From Pseudomonadota bacterium (GTDB taxonomy: Bacteria > Pseudomonadota > Alphaproteobacteria > Rhizobiales > Hyphomicrobiaceae): DNA of 58,082 nt. Every line of letters begins with the position of its first letter. Position 1 is the stretch's first letter. The notes under the pieces are model-generated. The model was not told the DNA's origin and ran no database searches. It was given only the letters and a program-made list of their open reading frames with translations. The stretch is from contig JAEZRM010000156.1 of the NCBI GenBank assembly GCA_023412805.1, forward strand, positions 1 to 58,082, written 5' to 3'. Shown one piece after another: positions 32,186 to 40,386 of the stretch. Position numbers and translations under genes: made by a program.

Positions 32186-34900
32186 TTACTCCGTGCTGGC
32201 AGCCGCATCATCAGGAGATGGTGCCGGCGGCCGGGCAAAGACCAGCTTCTGATAGGCTAGCCCGATCCCGATCAGCACCGCACCGAGGGTGATGAAGGAG
32301 AGCGCGCGCCAGAGTCCCGTCAGCTCCGAGAGGTCGAACAGGAAGACCTTGATCACCGCCAACAGCACCAGGAGCGCGGACGCGAACCGTGCGACGCCTG
32401 CACCGCGCCAGATGCCATAAGCCAGGTAGACGATCCCGAGCAGCAGCCAGCCGGCGGAGTATGCCCAGTGTTCGGCCCCGCCGGTCGATCGGAAAAGGCC
32501 GATGCGCGGGCCCTGGAAGGCGTGGCGGATTTCCAGCGTCACATAGAAAAAGACGAGGATGCCGGCCAGAATGAAGAGGGCGGTCACGTACCAATTCGGC
32601 CGCACGCCCCTCGCCGTGCGCGCGAGGAACGCCGCAGCGATGCCGGGCACGAAGTAGGCAAGCAGCAACGAACTGAAGATGACCAGACCGCGCACCTCGT
32701 TGCCACTGCCGGCGAAGAGCGGGTTCTCGAAGAGCAGCAGGCCGAAGGTGCTAAACAGGATCGCTATCACGCCGAGGGCGATCGATGCCCAGCGGAAGAC
32801 CGGATTACCGCGGGCCAGATCCAGACGCATGAGCACATAGGCCATCATGATCGCCATGAGCACGTGCAGGCCCTGCTCGACGTGGCTCGACGTCGCGGCG
32901 AGCGGATCACCGCCATTGAGGGCATGGCGGATCTGGAAAAAGAGCAGCAGCGCGGTGAAGACGACTGCGAGCGCATCGGCGAGCCGCTGGGCGAGGTCGA
33001 CGCCGCGAAGTTCGAGCAGCCGTCCCGCAGCGGCAAAGGCCATCGCCGGAACGCCGTAGCCGATCAGCAGCCAGTTGAGGATGGGAATTCGCCCTACATC
33101 AGCGCCCATGATGACCGGGTCCCAGGCAATGCGCCCGAGCACAACGAGGCCAATGGCCGCCACGGCTGGCCGGAGCAGCGGGATATCCCGCAAGGTCGAG
33201 ACATACGCCGTGCCGAGCGCCATGAGAGCGAACGCGACCGTCATGTAGCCGCGCGAGAGGAAGGCGACGAGGGCGAAGCTCAGCGCGGCGATCGCCGCCG
33301 CTGCGAAAGCACCCGTCGCGAGCCGGATACCGGGAAACGGTACAATCAGTTCGCGGGCGAGAAAGCGCTCGGCAATCCAGACGAACCCACCGGCCAGGAT
33401 GATGCCGAACAGCGCGAACGGGATCGACGTATCGAACTGCGTGACGCGGAGATAGGCGAGCACAAGCGCCAGCAGAGGCGGGACGGTCGCGCCGAGCAGA
33501 TAGAAGCCCGTGACAGGGGCGCTCAGCGTGGGACCGCGCCACACGCGATAGCCGGCGACAGCCGCCATGCCGACACCCAGAATGGCAAGTGTCATGAGAT
33601 AGGCGGAAACGTTTTCGGGCAGGCGGAGGACCTGGGCTGCGAACGGGGCCAGCAAGCTCGCGTCGGGTGCCTCCTTGAGCCCCGGCCAGAAGACCGCCAC
33701 TGCAACGACCGGCAGGCCCGCGAGTGCGGCACCCGCGGCCGCCGGCGGGGTCAGCCATGCCGTTACGGCGAGCAGGCCGGCAGCGGCGGCGGCGAATGGC
33801 ACCCAGCCCACGGCCTCGAAGCGGCTGTCGGCAAGCATGGCCGATGCGAGGATCGCCATGGCGAGCAGCGCGCCGGTCGCAACCTGATCGACCTGCGCCT
33901 CCTCGTCCTTCACGCCAAGATGCGGCTCGAGAGCCATGAATATGGCCGCAAGCGCGAGTTGCAGGAGCACGTGCGCGAAGCCCGCCCGCGCCCATTCGTA
34001 GCTGCCCGCGGCGGCCTGATCGAGGTATGGAAGGCCCCAAAGGAAGGCGCCGCCGACCGCGAAAGCGGCGAGCCATAGCCAGCGCCTGAGCCGCGCGAGG
34101 CCATGCGCCGACGCCGCGACGACGGCGAGATAAAGCACGACCGGCCAGGGGCTCGGCGCGTCGGAGGAGATCAGAAGGGGACCCGCGTAGGCGCCCGCTA
34201 GACCGAGACCTGCGAGCATGGGCCCGTGTAGGGCGGCCGCGAACATGGTCGCGACACCAATCGCGCCGAGCAGGAGGAAGGCGAGGGCCGGACCGATGAA
34301 GCCGTAGAGGGCGTGCGCGGCATAGACAGTACCGAAGGCTGTCACGGTACCGGCGGCCGTCAGGATGCTCGGGATATGCGCAGCTTCGAGGCCGGGCACG
34401 ACGATCCCGCGGGCACCGCGCCGCAGCCATTCGCCGGCCCCGACGAGAGCGAGCGCCAGCAAGGCGCCGAAAAAGATGCGGGCGCCCGGGCCGAAAATGC
34501 CCTGCTCGATGGAATAGCGCACCATGAGGATGCCGCCGAGTGCCAGCGCCAGCCCGCCGACCCATACGGCCCAGCGCGTACCGAGCCGTTCTTCGAGCGA
34601 TTTTCCGGGCGTGGACGGTGCAGGCGGCGGCTCCGGGCTCGCAGGAGTTGCATCAACCGCTTCCGGCTCGCCGGGCGTCTCCTCACCTGTTGGCGGCACC
34701 GACGTCTCGGGACGCGGCAGGGCGATAGGTGTCGTCGCGTCCATGGCCGGGGCTTCGTTGATCGGCGGCGGACCGCCCGCTCTCAGCGCCGCGATCTGCG
34801 CCTCGCTGGTGGCAAGACGATCTTCCAAACCCTTGAAGCGCTTCCTGAACTGCACGTAGACCCAAATGAGCGCAGCGATCAGGAGGATTTCGAAGTCCAT
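32186..34900 (-). CDS. DUF2339 family polytopic membrane protein
   Basis: A 904-residue protein. An N-terminal membrane helix (LIAALIWVYVQF) is followed by a short coiled coil (GLEDRLATSEAQIAALRAG), a Pro/Thr-rich cytoplasmic or periplasmic linker (about 42-105) and then more than twenty hydrophobic segments, beginning RWAVWVGGLALALGGILMVRYSI. That order is the DUF2339 architecture. The C-terminal block (LIKVFLFDLSELTG in order A-V-I-K-V-F) is the most conserved part of the family. Function is unknown. It is convergent with the pilin gene and divergent from the methyltransferase gene. Confidence 0.88.
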   Translation of the reverse strand: MDFEILLIAALIWVYVQFRKRFKGLEDRLATSEAQIAALRAGGPPPINEAPAMDATTPIALPRPETSVPPTGEETPGEPEAVDATPASPEPPPAPSTPGKSLEERLGTRWAVWVGGLALALGGILMVRYSIEQGIFGPGARIFFGALLALALVGAGEWLRRGARGIVVPGLEAAHIPSILTAAGTVTAFGTVYAAHALYGFIGPALAFLLLGAIGVATMFAAALHGPMLAGLGLAGAYAGPLLISSDAPSPWPVVLYLAVVAASAHGLARLRRWLWLAAFAVGGAFLWGLPYLDQAAAGSYEWARAGFAHVLLQLALAAIFMALEPHLGVKDEEAQVDQVATGALLAMAILASAMLADSRFEAVGWVPFAAAAAGLLAVTAWLTPPAAAGAALAGLPVVAVAVFWPGLKEAPDASLLAPFAAQVLRLPENVSAYLMTLAILGVGMAAVAGYRVWRGPTLSAPVTGFYLLGATVPPLLALVLAYLRVTQFDTSIPFALFGIILAGGFVWIAERFLARELIVPFPGIRLATGAFAAAAIAALSFALVAFLSRGYMTVAFALMALGTAYVSTLRDIPLLRPAVAAIGLVVLGRIAWDPVIMGADVGRIPILNWLLIGYGVPAMAFAAAGRLLELRGVDLAQRLADALAVVFTALLLFFQIRHALNGGDPLAATSSHVEQGLHVLMAIMMAYVLMRLDLARGNPVFRWASIALGVIAILFSTFGLLLFENPLFAGSGNEVRGLVIFSSLLLAYFVPGIAAAFLARTARGVRPNWYVTALFILAGILVFFYVTLEIRHAFQGPRIGLFRSTGGAEHWAYSAGWLLLGIVYLAYGIWRGAGVARFASALLVLLAVIKVFLFDLSELTGLWRALSFITLGAVLIGIGLAYQKLVFARPPAPSPDDAAASTE

Positions 34901-35091
34901 GGCCTTGGGATTCCTGCGGCGCGATCGGAGATGAGTTGCGGAGGGGAGGAAGAGCGAGGCGAATCAGATCACTTAGCGGCCAAGTCTCAGGCTTGATGTT
35001 AAACCAAACATTGCCGAGACCCTGGTTGCTCCGCCTTGCCGCAGCCAAATGGCTATACTGCGGCCAACCTCGAGCAGGGCCATCACACGGA

Positions 35092-36003
35092 ATGACCACG
35101 CAGCCGAACATCTTCGACCGGAGCCTGCTGGCACGCCGCCGGTCGCGGGCCGCGTCTGGCGCGCCGGACCACGATTTTCTCCTGCGTCACGTGAGCGAGG
35201 ATATCGCGGACCGTCTCTCGCTCATCCCTCGGACATTTCCGGTCGGCCTGAACCTTGGTGCGCATACGGGCGCGGTGAGCCGGCAACTTCGCCCGCTTGG
35301 GACGATCGGCCTGTTGATCGATGCCGATACAAGCGGCGCCATGCTGGCCCATTGTGACGGTCCCCGGCTTGCAGCAGATGAGGAGTTGCTCCCCTTCGGC
35401 TCGGGCACGCTCGACATCGTGGTCAGCGGCCTCGCGCTGCAACTTGTGAACGATCTGCCGGGCGCGCTCGTCCAGGTGCGTCAGGCTCTCAAGGGCGACG
35501 GCCTGTTCCTGGCCGCTGTGCTGGGCGCTGGATCGCTCTCCGAGCTGCGCGAGGCATTTCTCATTGCGGAGACGGAGATCCATGGCGGCGCCACCCCGCG
35601 TGTCGCGCCGTTTGCGGATGTCCGCACACTCGGGGGACTGCTTCAGCGGGCAGGGTTCGCGCTACCCGTGGCCGATGTCGATACGCTGACCGTGACCTAT
35701 GCGCACCCCCTGGCCCTCATGGCCGAACTCAAGGCCATGGGCGCGAGCAATGTCCTCACCGAGCGCTCCCGGCGGCCCATGACGCGGCGCCTGCTCGCAC
35801 GTGCCGCCGAGGCCTACATCGAGCGGCACGGCACGGGCGACGGGCGTGTGCCCGCCACATTCGAGATCGTCACGCTCACCGCCTGGGCGCCGGATCCCTC
35901 GCAGCCGAAGCCGCTCCGGCCCGGTTCGGCCCGGACCCGCCTCGCCGACGCGCTCGGCGTGCCGGAGGGCGCACCGAAGCCGCCGAAAAAAGAGATTCCT
36001 TGA
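35092..36003 (+). CDS. NDUFAF5-like SAM-dependent methyltransferase (BioC-like)
   Basis: A 303-residue class I methyltransferase-fold protein. The SAM loop is GLNLGAHTGAVSRQL (motif I), followed by LPFGSGTLDIVVSGLALQLV, NDLPGALVQVRQALKGDGLF, then GGATPRVAPFADVRTLGGLL and LMAELKAMGASNVLTERSR. This series matches NDUFAF5 and its alphaproteobacterial relatives closely. The mitochondrial protein hydroxylates an arginine of complex I subunit NDUFS7 rather than methylating it, so an assembly role for complex I is possible here. ATG 35092 is used; the frame extends upstream and the ribosome site is weak. Confidence 0.87.
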   Translation: MTTQPNIFDRSLLARRRSRAASGAPDHDFLLRHVSEDIADRLSLIPRTFPVGLNLGAHTGAVSRQLRPLGTIGLLIDADTSGAMLAHCDGPRLAADEELLPFGSGTLDIVVSGLALQLVNDLPGALVQVRQALKGDGLFLAAVLGAGSLSELREAFLIAETEIHGGATPRVAPFADVRTLGGLLQRAGFALPVADVDTLTVTYAHPLALMAELKAMGASNVLTERSRRPMTRRLLARAAEAYIERHGTGDGRVPATFEIVTLTAWAPDPSQPKPLRPGSARTRLADALGVPEGAPKPPKKEIP

Positions 36004-36115
36004 GTATCAACGCTGCCACACCTTAGTCTGTACATCGCCGCAATCGCGCCGTGCGGCCACCCCGAATCGAGGTCCCTTTAGGAAACCGTTAGGACCGAAT
36101 CGGCTCAGTTGCGTC

Positions 36116-36132
36116 GACGCCCTCAAGGCGTC
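36116..36132 (+). promoter_or_regulatory. Small stem-loop in the leader of the degenerate SDR gene
   Basis: GACGCC at 36116-36121 and GGCGTC at 36127-36132 form a perfect 6-base stem with a 5-base loop. It lies 22 bases upstream of the ATG and ends 8 bases before the GGGGAG ribosome site. It might terminate the methyltransferase gene or tune translation. Confidence 0.35.
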
Positions 36133-36154
36133 CAGTTCACGGGGAGAATGACAG

Positions 36155-36889
36155 ATGTTGATGACGACGCTCGATGGTATCGAGTTTGCGAGCACCTATC
36201 CCGATCTCCTCGGAAAGCGCGTTCTGATCACCGGCATAGACAATGCTCAGGGCGTGGATATCGCCCGCGCGTTCGCCGAGCAGCGCACGCGCCTCGTACT
36301 TCACGTGAACGAAATGACGCCCGAGATGGAAGTGCTCGGCGAGATCGTTTCGCAGGGTGCGCTCGACGTGCGTCTGTTCGATGGGCCGATCGGCGCGACG
36401 GACACCGCCGTGAAGCTCGCGCGCCAGGCCGTGCAGGCCTTCGGCGGCGTCGACATCGTCATCAATCTCGCGAGCGTGCCGGCGCCGAAAGGTGGCGCTG
36501 CGGCCAGCGAGAGCGCCGTCGAGGAGGCCGTCAGCGAGGCGCTTGGGGCGGCCTGCCTCATCACCAAGATCGCGACGAACCGGATGCGCCTCACGATGAC
36601 CGAGGGTCTCGTGCTTACGATCCTGCGCCTGCCGAAGAAGCCGACCTCGGCGCACCGCATTGTCGGGGCGTTGGCGCGCTCGGCGCTCACGAACCTCACG
36701 CGCAACGAAGCGCGCGAATGGGCGCCGCACGGGATCGCCATCAATGCCATTGCACCGGCCGCGATGAGCACGATGAAGCCGTTCGGCGCACTGACTGGCG
36801 AACCGGACATGGCGAGCCTCGCGCTGCATTTGTCGAGCGAAGAGGGCCGCGACATGACGGGCCTCATGTTCGAGTGCTACGGCGAGTAG
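36155..36889 (+). CDS. SDR-fold protein without the catalytic Tyr/Lys pair
   Basis: A 244-residue protein with SDR layout: a cofactor-type loop ITGIDNAQGVDIARAF (25-40), VDIVINLASVPA (99-110, in place of NNAG) and a C-terminal strand region. The active-site region reads TILRLPKKPTSAHRIVGAL around residues 155-173, so neither the Ser of the NISS motif nor the YxxxK pair is present. ATG 36155 has GGGGAG 8 bases upstream. It ends 4 bases from the convergent mtnA gene. A structural or regulatory role, or a different chemistry, is likely; the function is not known. Confidence 0.8.
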   Translation: MLMTTLDGIEFASTYPDLLGKRVLITGIDNAQGVDIARAFAEQRTRLVLHVNEMTPEMEVLGEIVSQGALDVRLFDGPIGATDTAVKLARQAVQAFGGVDIVINLASVPAPKGGAAASESAVEEAVSEALGAACLITKIATNRMRLTMTEGLVLTILRLPKKPTSAHRIVGALARSALTNLTRNEAREWAPHGIAINAIAPAAMSTMKPFGALTGEPDMASLALHLSSEEGRDMTGLMFECYGE

Positions 36890-36893
36890 GCTC

Positions 36894-37994
36894 TCAGTTC
36901 GCGGTAACGCGCTCGGGAAACGCGCGGGCTATGGCGTCGCGCGTTGCCGGGATGACCCCGCGTTCGGTAATGAGGCCGCTCACGAGGCGCGCGGGCGTGA
37001 CGTCGAAGGCGTAGTTCGCGACGTACGTATTCTCGGGCACGAGGCGAACGCGCGCAATTTCGCCGTGCTCGGTCGCGCCGCTGATCCACGCGACTTCGTC
37101 CCCGGCGCGCTCCTCGATCGGGATCTCTTTCAATCCATCGCTCATTGTGAAGTCGATGGTCGATGAAGGGAGCGCGGCATAGAACGGCACACCGTTGTCG
37201 CGTGCCGCGAGTGCCTTCAGGTATGTGCCGATCTTGTTGCAGACATCACCCGTCGCGGTCGTCCGGTCGCTGCCGACAATGAGCATGTCGACCTGCCCGT
37301 GCTGCATGAGATGACCGCCCGCATTGTCCACGATGACCGTGTGCGGCACGCCATGATGACCGAGTTCCCAGGCCGTCAGCGCGGCACCTTGATTGCGCGG
37401 GCGTGTCTCGTCCACCCACACATGCACGGGAACACCTTCGTCATGCGCCAAGTAGATCGGTGCCGTGGCCGTGCCCCAGTCGACGGTCGCGAGCCAACCG
37501 GCATTGCAGTGCGTGAGAATGTGTACCGGCATTCCTGCCTTGAGCCGCGCAATCTGGCGGATGAGATCGAAGCCGAACTTGCCGATAGTCTTGTTGGTCT
37601 CGACATCCTCGTCAGCCATGCGCGAAGCCTCCGCATAAGCAGCAACGGCGCGTGCGGGCGCGGCGCGTTGCAGGAGGACGGCGCGCATCCGATCGAGCGC
37701 CCAGCGCAGATTGACGGCCGTCGGCCGTGTCGCGGCGAGCACCGCGCACGCGTGCGCGAGATGTACGTCGGATGGGTCCGCACGCATGGCGAGCGCGAGA
37801 CCGTAGGCTGCCGTCACCCCGATCAGGGGCGCGCCGCGCACATGCATGTCGCGGATGGCACGCGCGGCATCATCGAGTGAAGTCAGGCGCTCCACCGCGA
37901 ACCTGTGCGGGAGCTGCGTCTGGTCGATGATCTCGACCGACCAACCGTCTTCGCCGAGCCAGATGGTCCGACGGGGCTTGCCATTCACGTTCAT
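36894..37994 (-). CDS. mtnA: S-methyl-5-thioribose-1-phosphate isomerase
   Basis: About 366 residues. It converts 5-methylthioribose 1-phosphate to 5-methylthioribulose 1-phosphate in the methionine salvage pathway. Blocks seen are DMHVRGAPLIGVTAAYGLA, LTHCNAGWLATVDWGTA with the catalytic Cys, VDETRPRNQGAALTAWEL, and MLIVGSDRTTATGDVCNKIG with the catalytic Asp. ATG 37994 is preferred to ATG 38000 because GGGGA lies 6 bases upstream of it. No other mtn gene is in the window. It is convergent with the degenerate SDR gene. Confidence 0.93.
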   Translation of the reverse strand: MNVNGKPRRTIWLGEDGWSVEIIDQTQLPHRFAVERLTSLDDAARAIRDMHVRGAPLIGVTAAYGLALAMRADPSDVHLAHACAVLAATRPTAVNLRWALDRMRAVLLQRAAPARAVAAYAEASRMADEDVETNKTIGKFGFDLIRQIARLKAGMPVHILTHCNAGWLATVDWGTATAPIYLAHDEGVPVHVWVDETRPRNQGAALTAWELGHHGVPHTVIVDNAGGHLMQHGQVDMLIVGSDRTTATGDVCNKIGTYLKALAARDNGVPFYAALPSSTIDFTMSDGLKEIPIEERAGDEVAWISGATEHGEIARVRLVPENTYVANYAFDVTPARLVSGLITERGVIPATRDAIARAFPERVTAN

Positions 37995-38061
37995 GCGCAT
38001 TCCCCATTGTCGGGTGTCGTGCCTATGCTAGCGCATTCGGCAATCGAAAGGAGCCTCGCTC

Positions 38062-38790
38062 ATGACCGGAAAGCCTGTGTGCCTCGTCGTCGGCGCTGGA
38101 GATGCGCTCGGCAGTGCCATTGCCCGGCGCTTCGCCCGAGAGGGATTTCACGTCTGCGTCGCGCGGCGCACGGCCGACAAGCTCGCCGATCTCGTCAGCT
38201 CCATAGAGGCGACCGGCGGCACCGCGACGGCCTATGGCTGTGACGCCCGGCGCGAGGATCAGGTCATCGCGCTCTTCGATCAGGTCGAGGCGACGCAAGG
38301 TGCCATTGACGTGCTGGCTCACAACATCGGCGGCAACGTGCGTGAGTCGATCCTCGATATGACCGCGCAGAAATTCTTCAAGACCTGGGAAATGGCCTGC
38401 ATGGCCGGGTTCCTCACCGGCCGCGAAGCCGCGCGCAGGATGGTGCCGCGCGGAGGCGGGACGATCCTCTTCACGGGTGCGACCGCGTCGCTACGTGGCG
38501 GTGCAGGCTTTGCGGGTTTCTCGGCCGGCAAGTCCGGGCTCAGGATGGTCGCGCAGAGCATGGCGCGCGAACTCGGTCCGAAAGGAATTCACGTCGGCCA
38601 CGTCGTGGTCGACGGCGCGATCGACACGGCCTTCATTCGCGAGAATTTTCCGCAGCGCTACGCCCTCAAGGAGCGCGAGGGCATTCTCGACCCGGCGCAT
38701 ATCGCGGATATCTACTGGATGCTGCACACGCAGCCGCGGGATGCCTGGACCTTCGAAATGGATGTCAGGCCGTGGATCGAGAACTGGTGA
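38062..38790 (+). CDS. SDR family oxidoreductase with Phe at the catalytic Tyr position
   Basis: A 242-residue SDR. The cofactor loop is VVGAGDALGSAIARRFA (9-25), NIGG (88-91) replaces NNAG, and the active-site stretch is GFAGFSAGKSGLRMVAQ, in which Phe153 stands where the catalytic Tyr of YxxxK normally is; Lys157 is kept. The C-terminus (TFEMDVRPWIENW) matches a group of proteobacterial SDRs of this type, in which Phe appears to be common. The substrate is unknown. It lies about 60 bases from the divergent mtnA gene, with GAAAGGAG about 8-10 bases before the ATG. Confidence 0.83.
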   Translation: MTGKPVCLVVGAGDALGSAIARRFAREGFHVCVARRTADKLADLVSSIEATGGTATAYGCDARREDQVIALFDQVEATQGAIDVLAHNIGGNVRESILDMTAQKFFKTWEMACMAGFLTGREAARRMVPRGGGTILFTGATASLRGGAGFAGFSAGKSGLRMVAQSMARELGPKGIHVGHVVVDGAIDTAFIRENFPQRYALKEREGILDPAHIADIYWMLHTQPRDAWTFEMDVRPWIENW

Positions 38791-38796
38791 TCCCGA

Positions 38797-40056
38797 TCAG
38801 TCCTTCTTCTCTTTCGTCATCGCATCCCGCAGCGCTTCGAGCTCGGCCTTGAGGGCGGGCTCGATGAGGCGCGGCATGTTGGTGTTCAGCCACTCGCGCA
38901 GCAGAGGACGCAGCAGCTCGACGACCGTCTCGTCCATGGTTTTGGCGCTGGTGGAGGTGTCCGACTTGGCGGCGGGCGACACGACCTGAGGTGTTGTCGG
39001 CGCCGCGGTGACAGGTGCGGCAGGCTTTGGAGCCGGAGCCGGGGTCACGATCGGCGTCGGTGCGACAGCGGCAGGCTTGGGTGCCGTGACGGCAGCGGGC
39101 GTCGGCGCGGGCGCAGGCAGCGGCACGGTGACAGAGTCGGGCTTCCTTTCGGCGACGGGCGGCACGACGGGTGCCGGTGCCGGCTTCGGCTCGGTCTTGG
39201 CATCGAGCGCCGGCTTCGGAGCGATATCGGGCTTGATCTCGGTCTTGAGGTCGGCCTTGGGACTCTCCGGAGTGCGGGCCTCTACGCGGACGGGCGCGGG
39301 CGCAGCTTCGGGGCTCTTCGGCGCCGGTGCCAAACTCGGATGCGCACTCGGCGGGATGACACCTGCGATCAGGCGCCGCAGAGCGTCCGCTCCCGGCACC
39401 TCCGGTATTGCGTCTGCGGTGAGGGAAGTTCGGCTCGGCTCGCCGAGCAGGGGACCGGGCAGCGGCGGACCGAGTACCGGGCGCTCTTCCTTCAGGTCGG
39501 GCTTCATGTCCGGCGAGGGCGCGCGATCGCGACTTGGCGCCGGCCCAACCGGGTCGAACTTGCCCGGCACGACACTGCCAAGATCTTTGAGCTTGGGTGC
39601 CGGCGGTCCGACGACCATGTTCGCGACCGCTTCCTTGGCCGGTGCCGGAGCCTCCGGAGGCAGCGGCTTTGCCGCAAGCGCCTCGGTCGGACTGGCTGGT
39701 GGCGCGGCCGCAATTTCCTTCGGCGGCGCAGGCATTTCCAGTACGGGCACCGGCGGCTTGGCATCGACGACGGGTTTGGCAGGGGAAGCTGCAGGCGGTG
39801 GTGGCGCCGCGCGCGGTGTCTCGGCGAGCAACTCATCCAGGCTGACAGGCTCTGCCGATTCGGCCTCGGTCTTATGGGCCGGCAGCTTGAGGTCTGGTGT
39901 CCGCGGGAGATCGAGTGCGGCGCCGGATACGCCGTTCAGTGGCGTGCGCGTCGGGCCCGGCGGAACCGCCAAGGCCGGCTCCTGAGCCATGATCTTGCGG
40001 ATCGAAGCGAGGATATCGCTCATGCTCCGCTCGTCACGCTTCTCAGGACTGGACAT
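38797..40056 (-). CDS. popZ: PopZ-like polar organising protein (DUF2497)
   Basis: A 419-residue protein whose ends match PopZ. Residues 12-26 (MSDILASIRKIMAQE) are the N-terminal helix that binds ParB and other clients; the last 50 residues (ELLRPLLREWLNTNMPRLIE) are the DUF2497 oligomerisation helices. About 330 residues between them are a Pro/Ala/Lys/Glu-rich disordered linker, much longer than the 177-residue Caulobacter protein. ATG 40056 is chosen because GGAGG lies 8 bases upstream; a GTG 15 bases earlier is in frame. PopZ condenses at cell poles and anchors the chromosome origin. The 6-base-distant SDR is convergent. Confidence 0.88.
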   Translation of the reverse strand: MSSPEKRDERSMSDILASIRKIMAQEPALAVPPGPTRTPLNGVSGAALDLPRTPDLKLPAHKTEAESAEPVSLDELLAETPRAAPPPPAASPAKPVVDAKPPVPVLEMPAPPKEIAAAPPASPTEALAAKPLPPEAPAPAKEAVANMVVGPPAPKLKDLGSVVPGKFDPVGPAPSRDRAPSPDMKPDLKEERPVLGPPLPGPLLGEPSRTSLTADAIPEVPGADALRRLIAGVIPPSAHPSLAPAPKSPEAAPAPVRVEARTPESPKADLKTEIKPDIAPKPALDAKTEPKPAPAPVVPPVAERKPDSVTVPLPAPAPTPAAVTAPKPAAVAPTPIVTPAPAPKPAAPVTAAPTTPQVVSPAAKSDTSTSAKTMDETVVELLRPLLREWLNTNMPRLIEPALKAELEALRDAMTKEKKD

Positions 40057-40386
40057 CTGCAAACCCTCCACTGCCCGCAGGTATGGCTGCCGACGCCGTA
40101 CAAAACTTGCGAGTCCCCACCTCGATTCGACTTCCTATGCGGGAATAGTGGCATCAATGGTGCAAGTCACCCCCTCGGAGGCCGCCCGCCCACAGCCTAG
40201 TCGGGCCGGTGATCCCGGCATTCCCCGCGTCCGCGCGGCAAGACTTTCCCCAACACTTTCCCAAGCCTGTCGCATCTGGTACATGCTGTCCGTCCAACAA
40301 GCCAAAACAGTGCGTAGAGAGGTTTTCCGTGCCCCGCCCCCAGCGGGGTGCGGCAGCAAAGCCCATACCAGACGCAGGAGATGAGC
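40057..40386. promoter_or_regulatory. 330-base divergent region between popZ and guaB
   Basis: The region holds the leaders of both genes. A hairpin CCCCGC/GCGGGG (40332-40337 and 40343-40348, 5-base loop) lies 38 bases before the guaB start. GGAG at 40377-40380 is the guaB ribosome site. I cannot define a -35/-10 pair with confidence, and there is no recognisable purine riboswitch fold or coding frame. Confidence 0.4.

Noticed and set aside
38797..38797. valS next to popZ, as in several alphaproteobacteria
   Set aside because: The gene downstream of popZ is a convergent SDR; no aminoacyl-tRNA synthetase is in the window.
39008..39985. A 325-codon Gly/Ala/Ser-rich plus-strand frame opposite popZ
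   Set aside because: It is the low-complexity mirror of the Pro/Ala-rich linker of PopZ and has no independent features.
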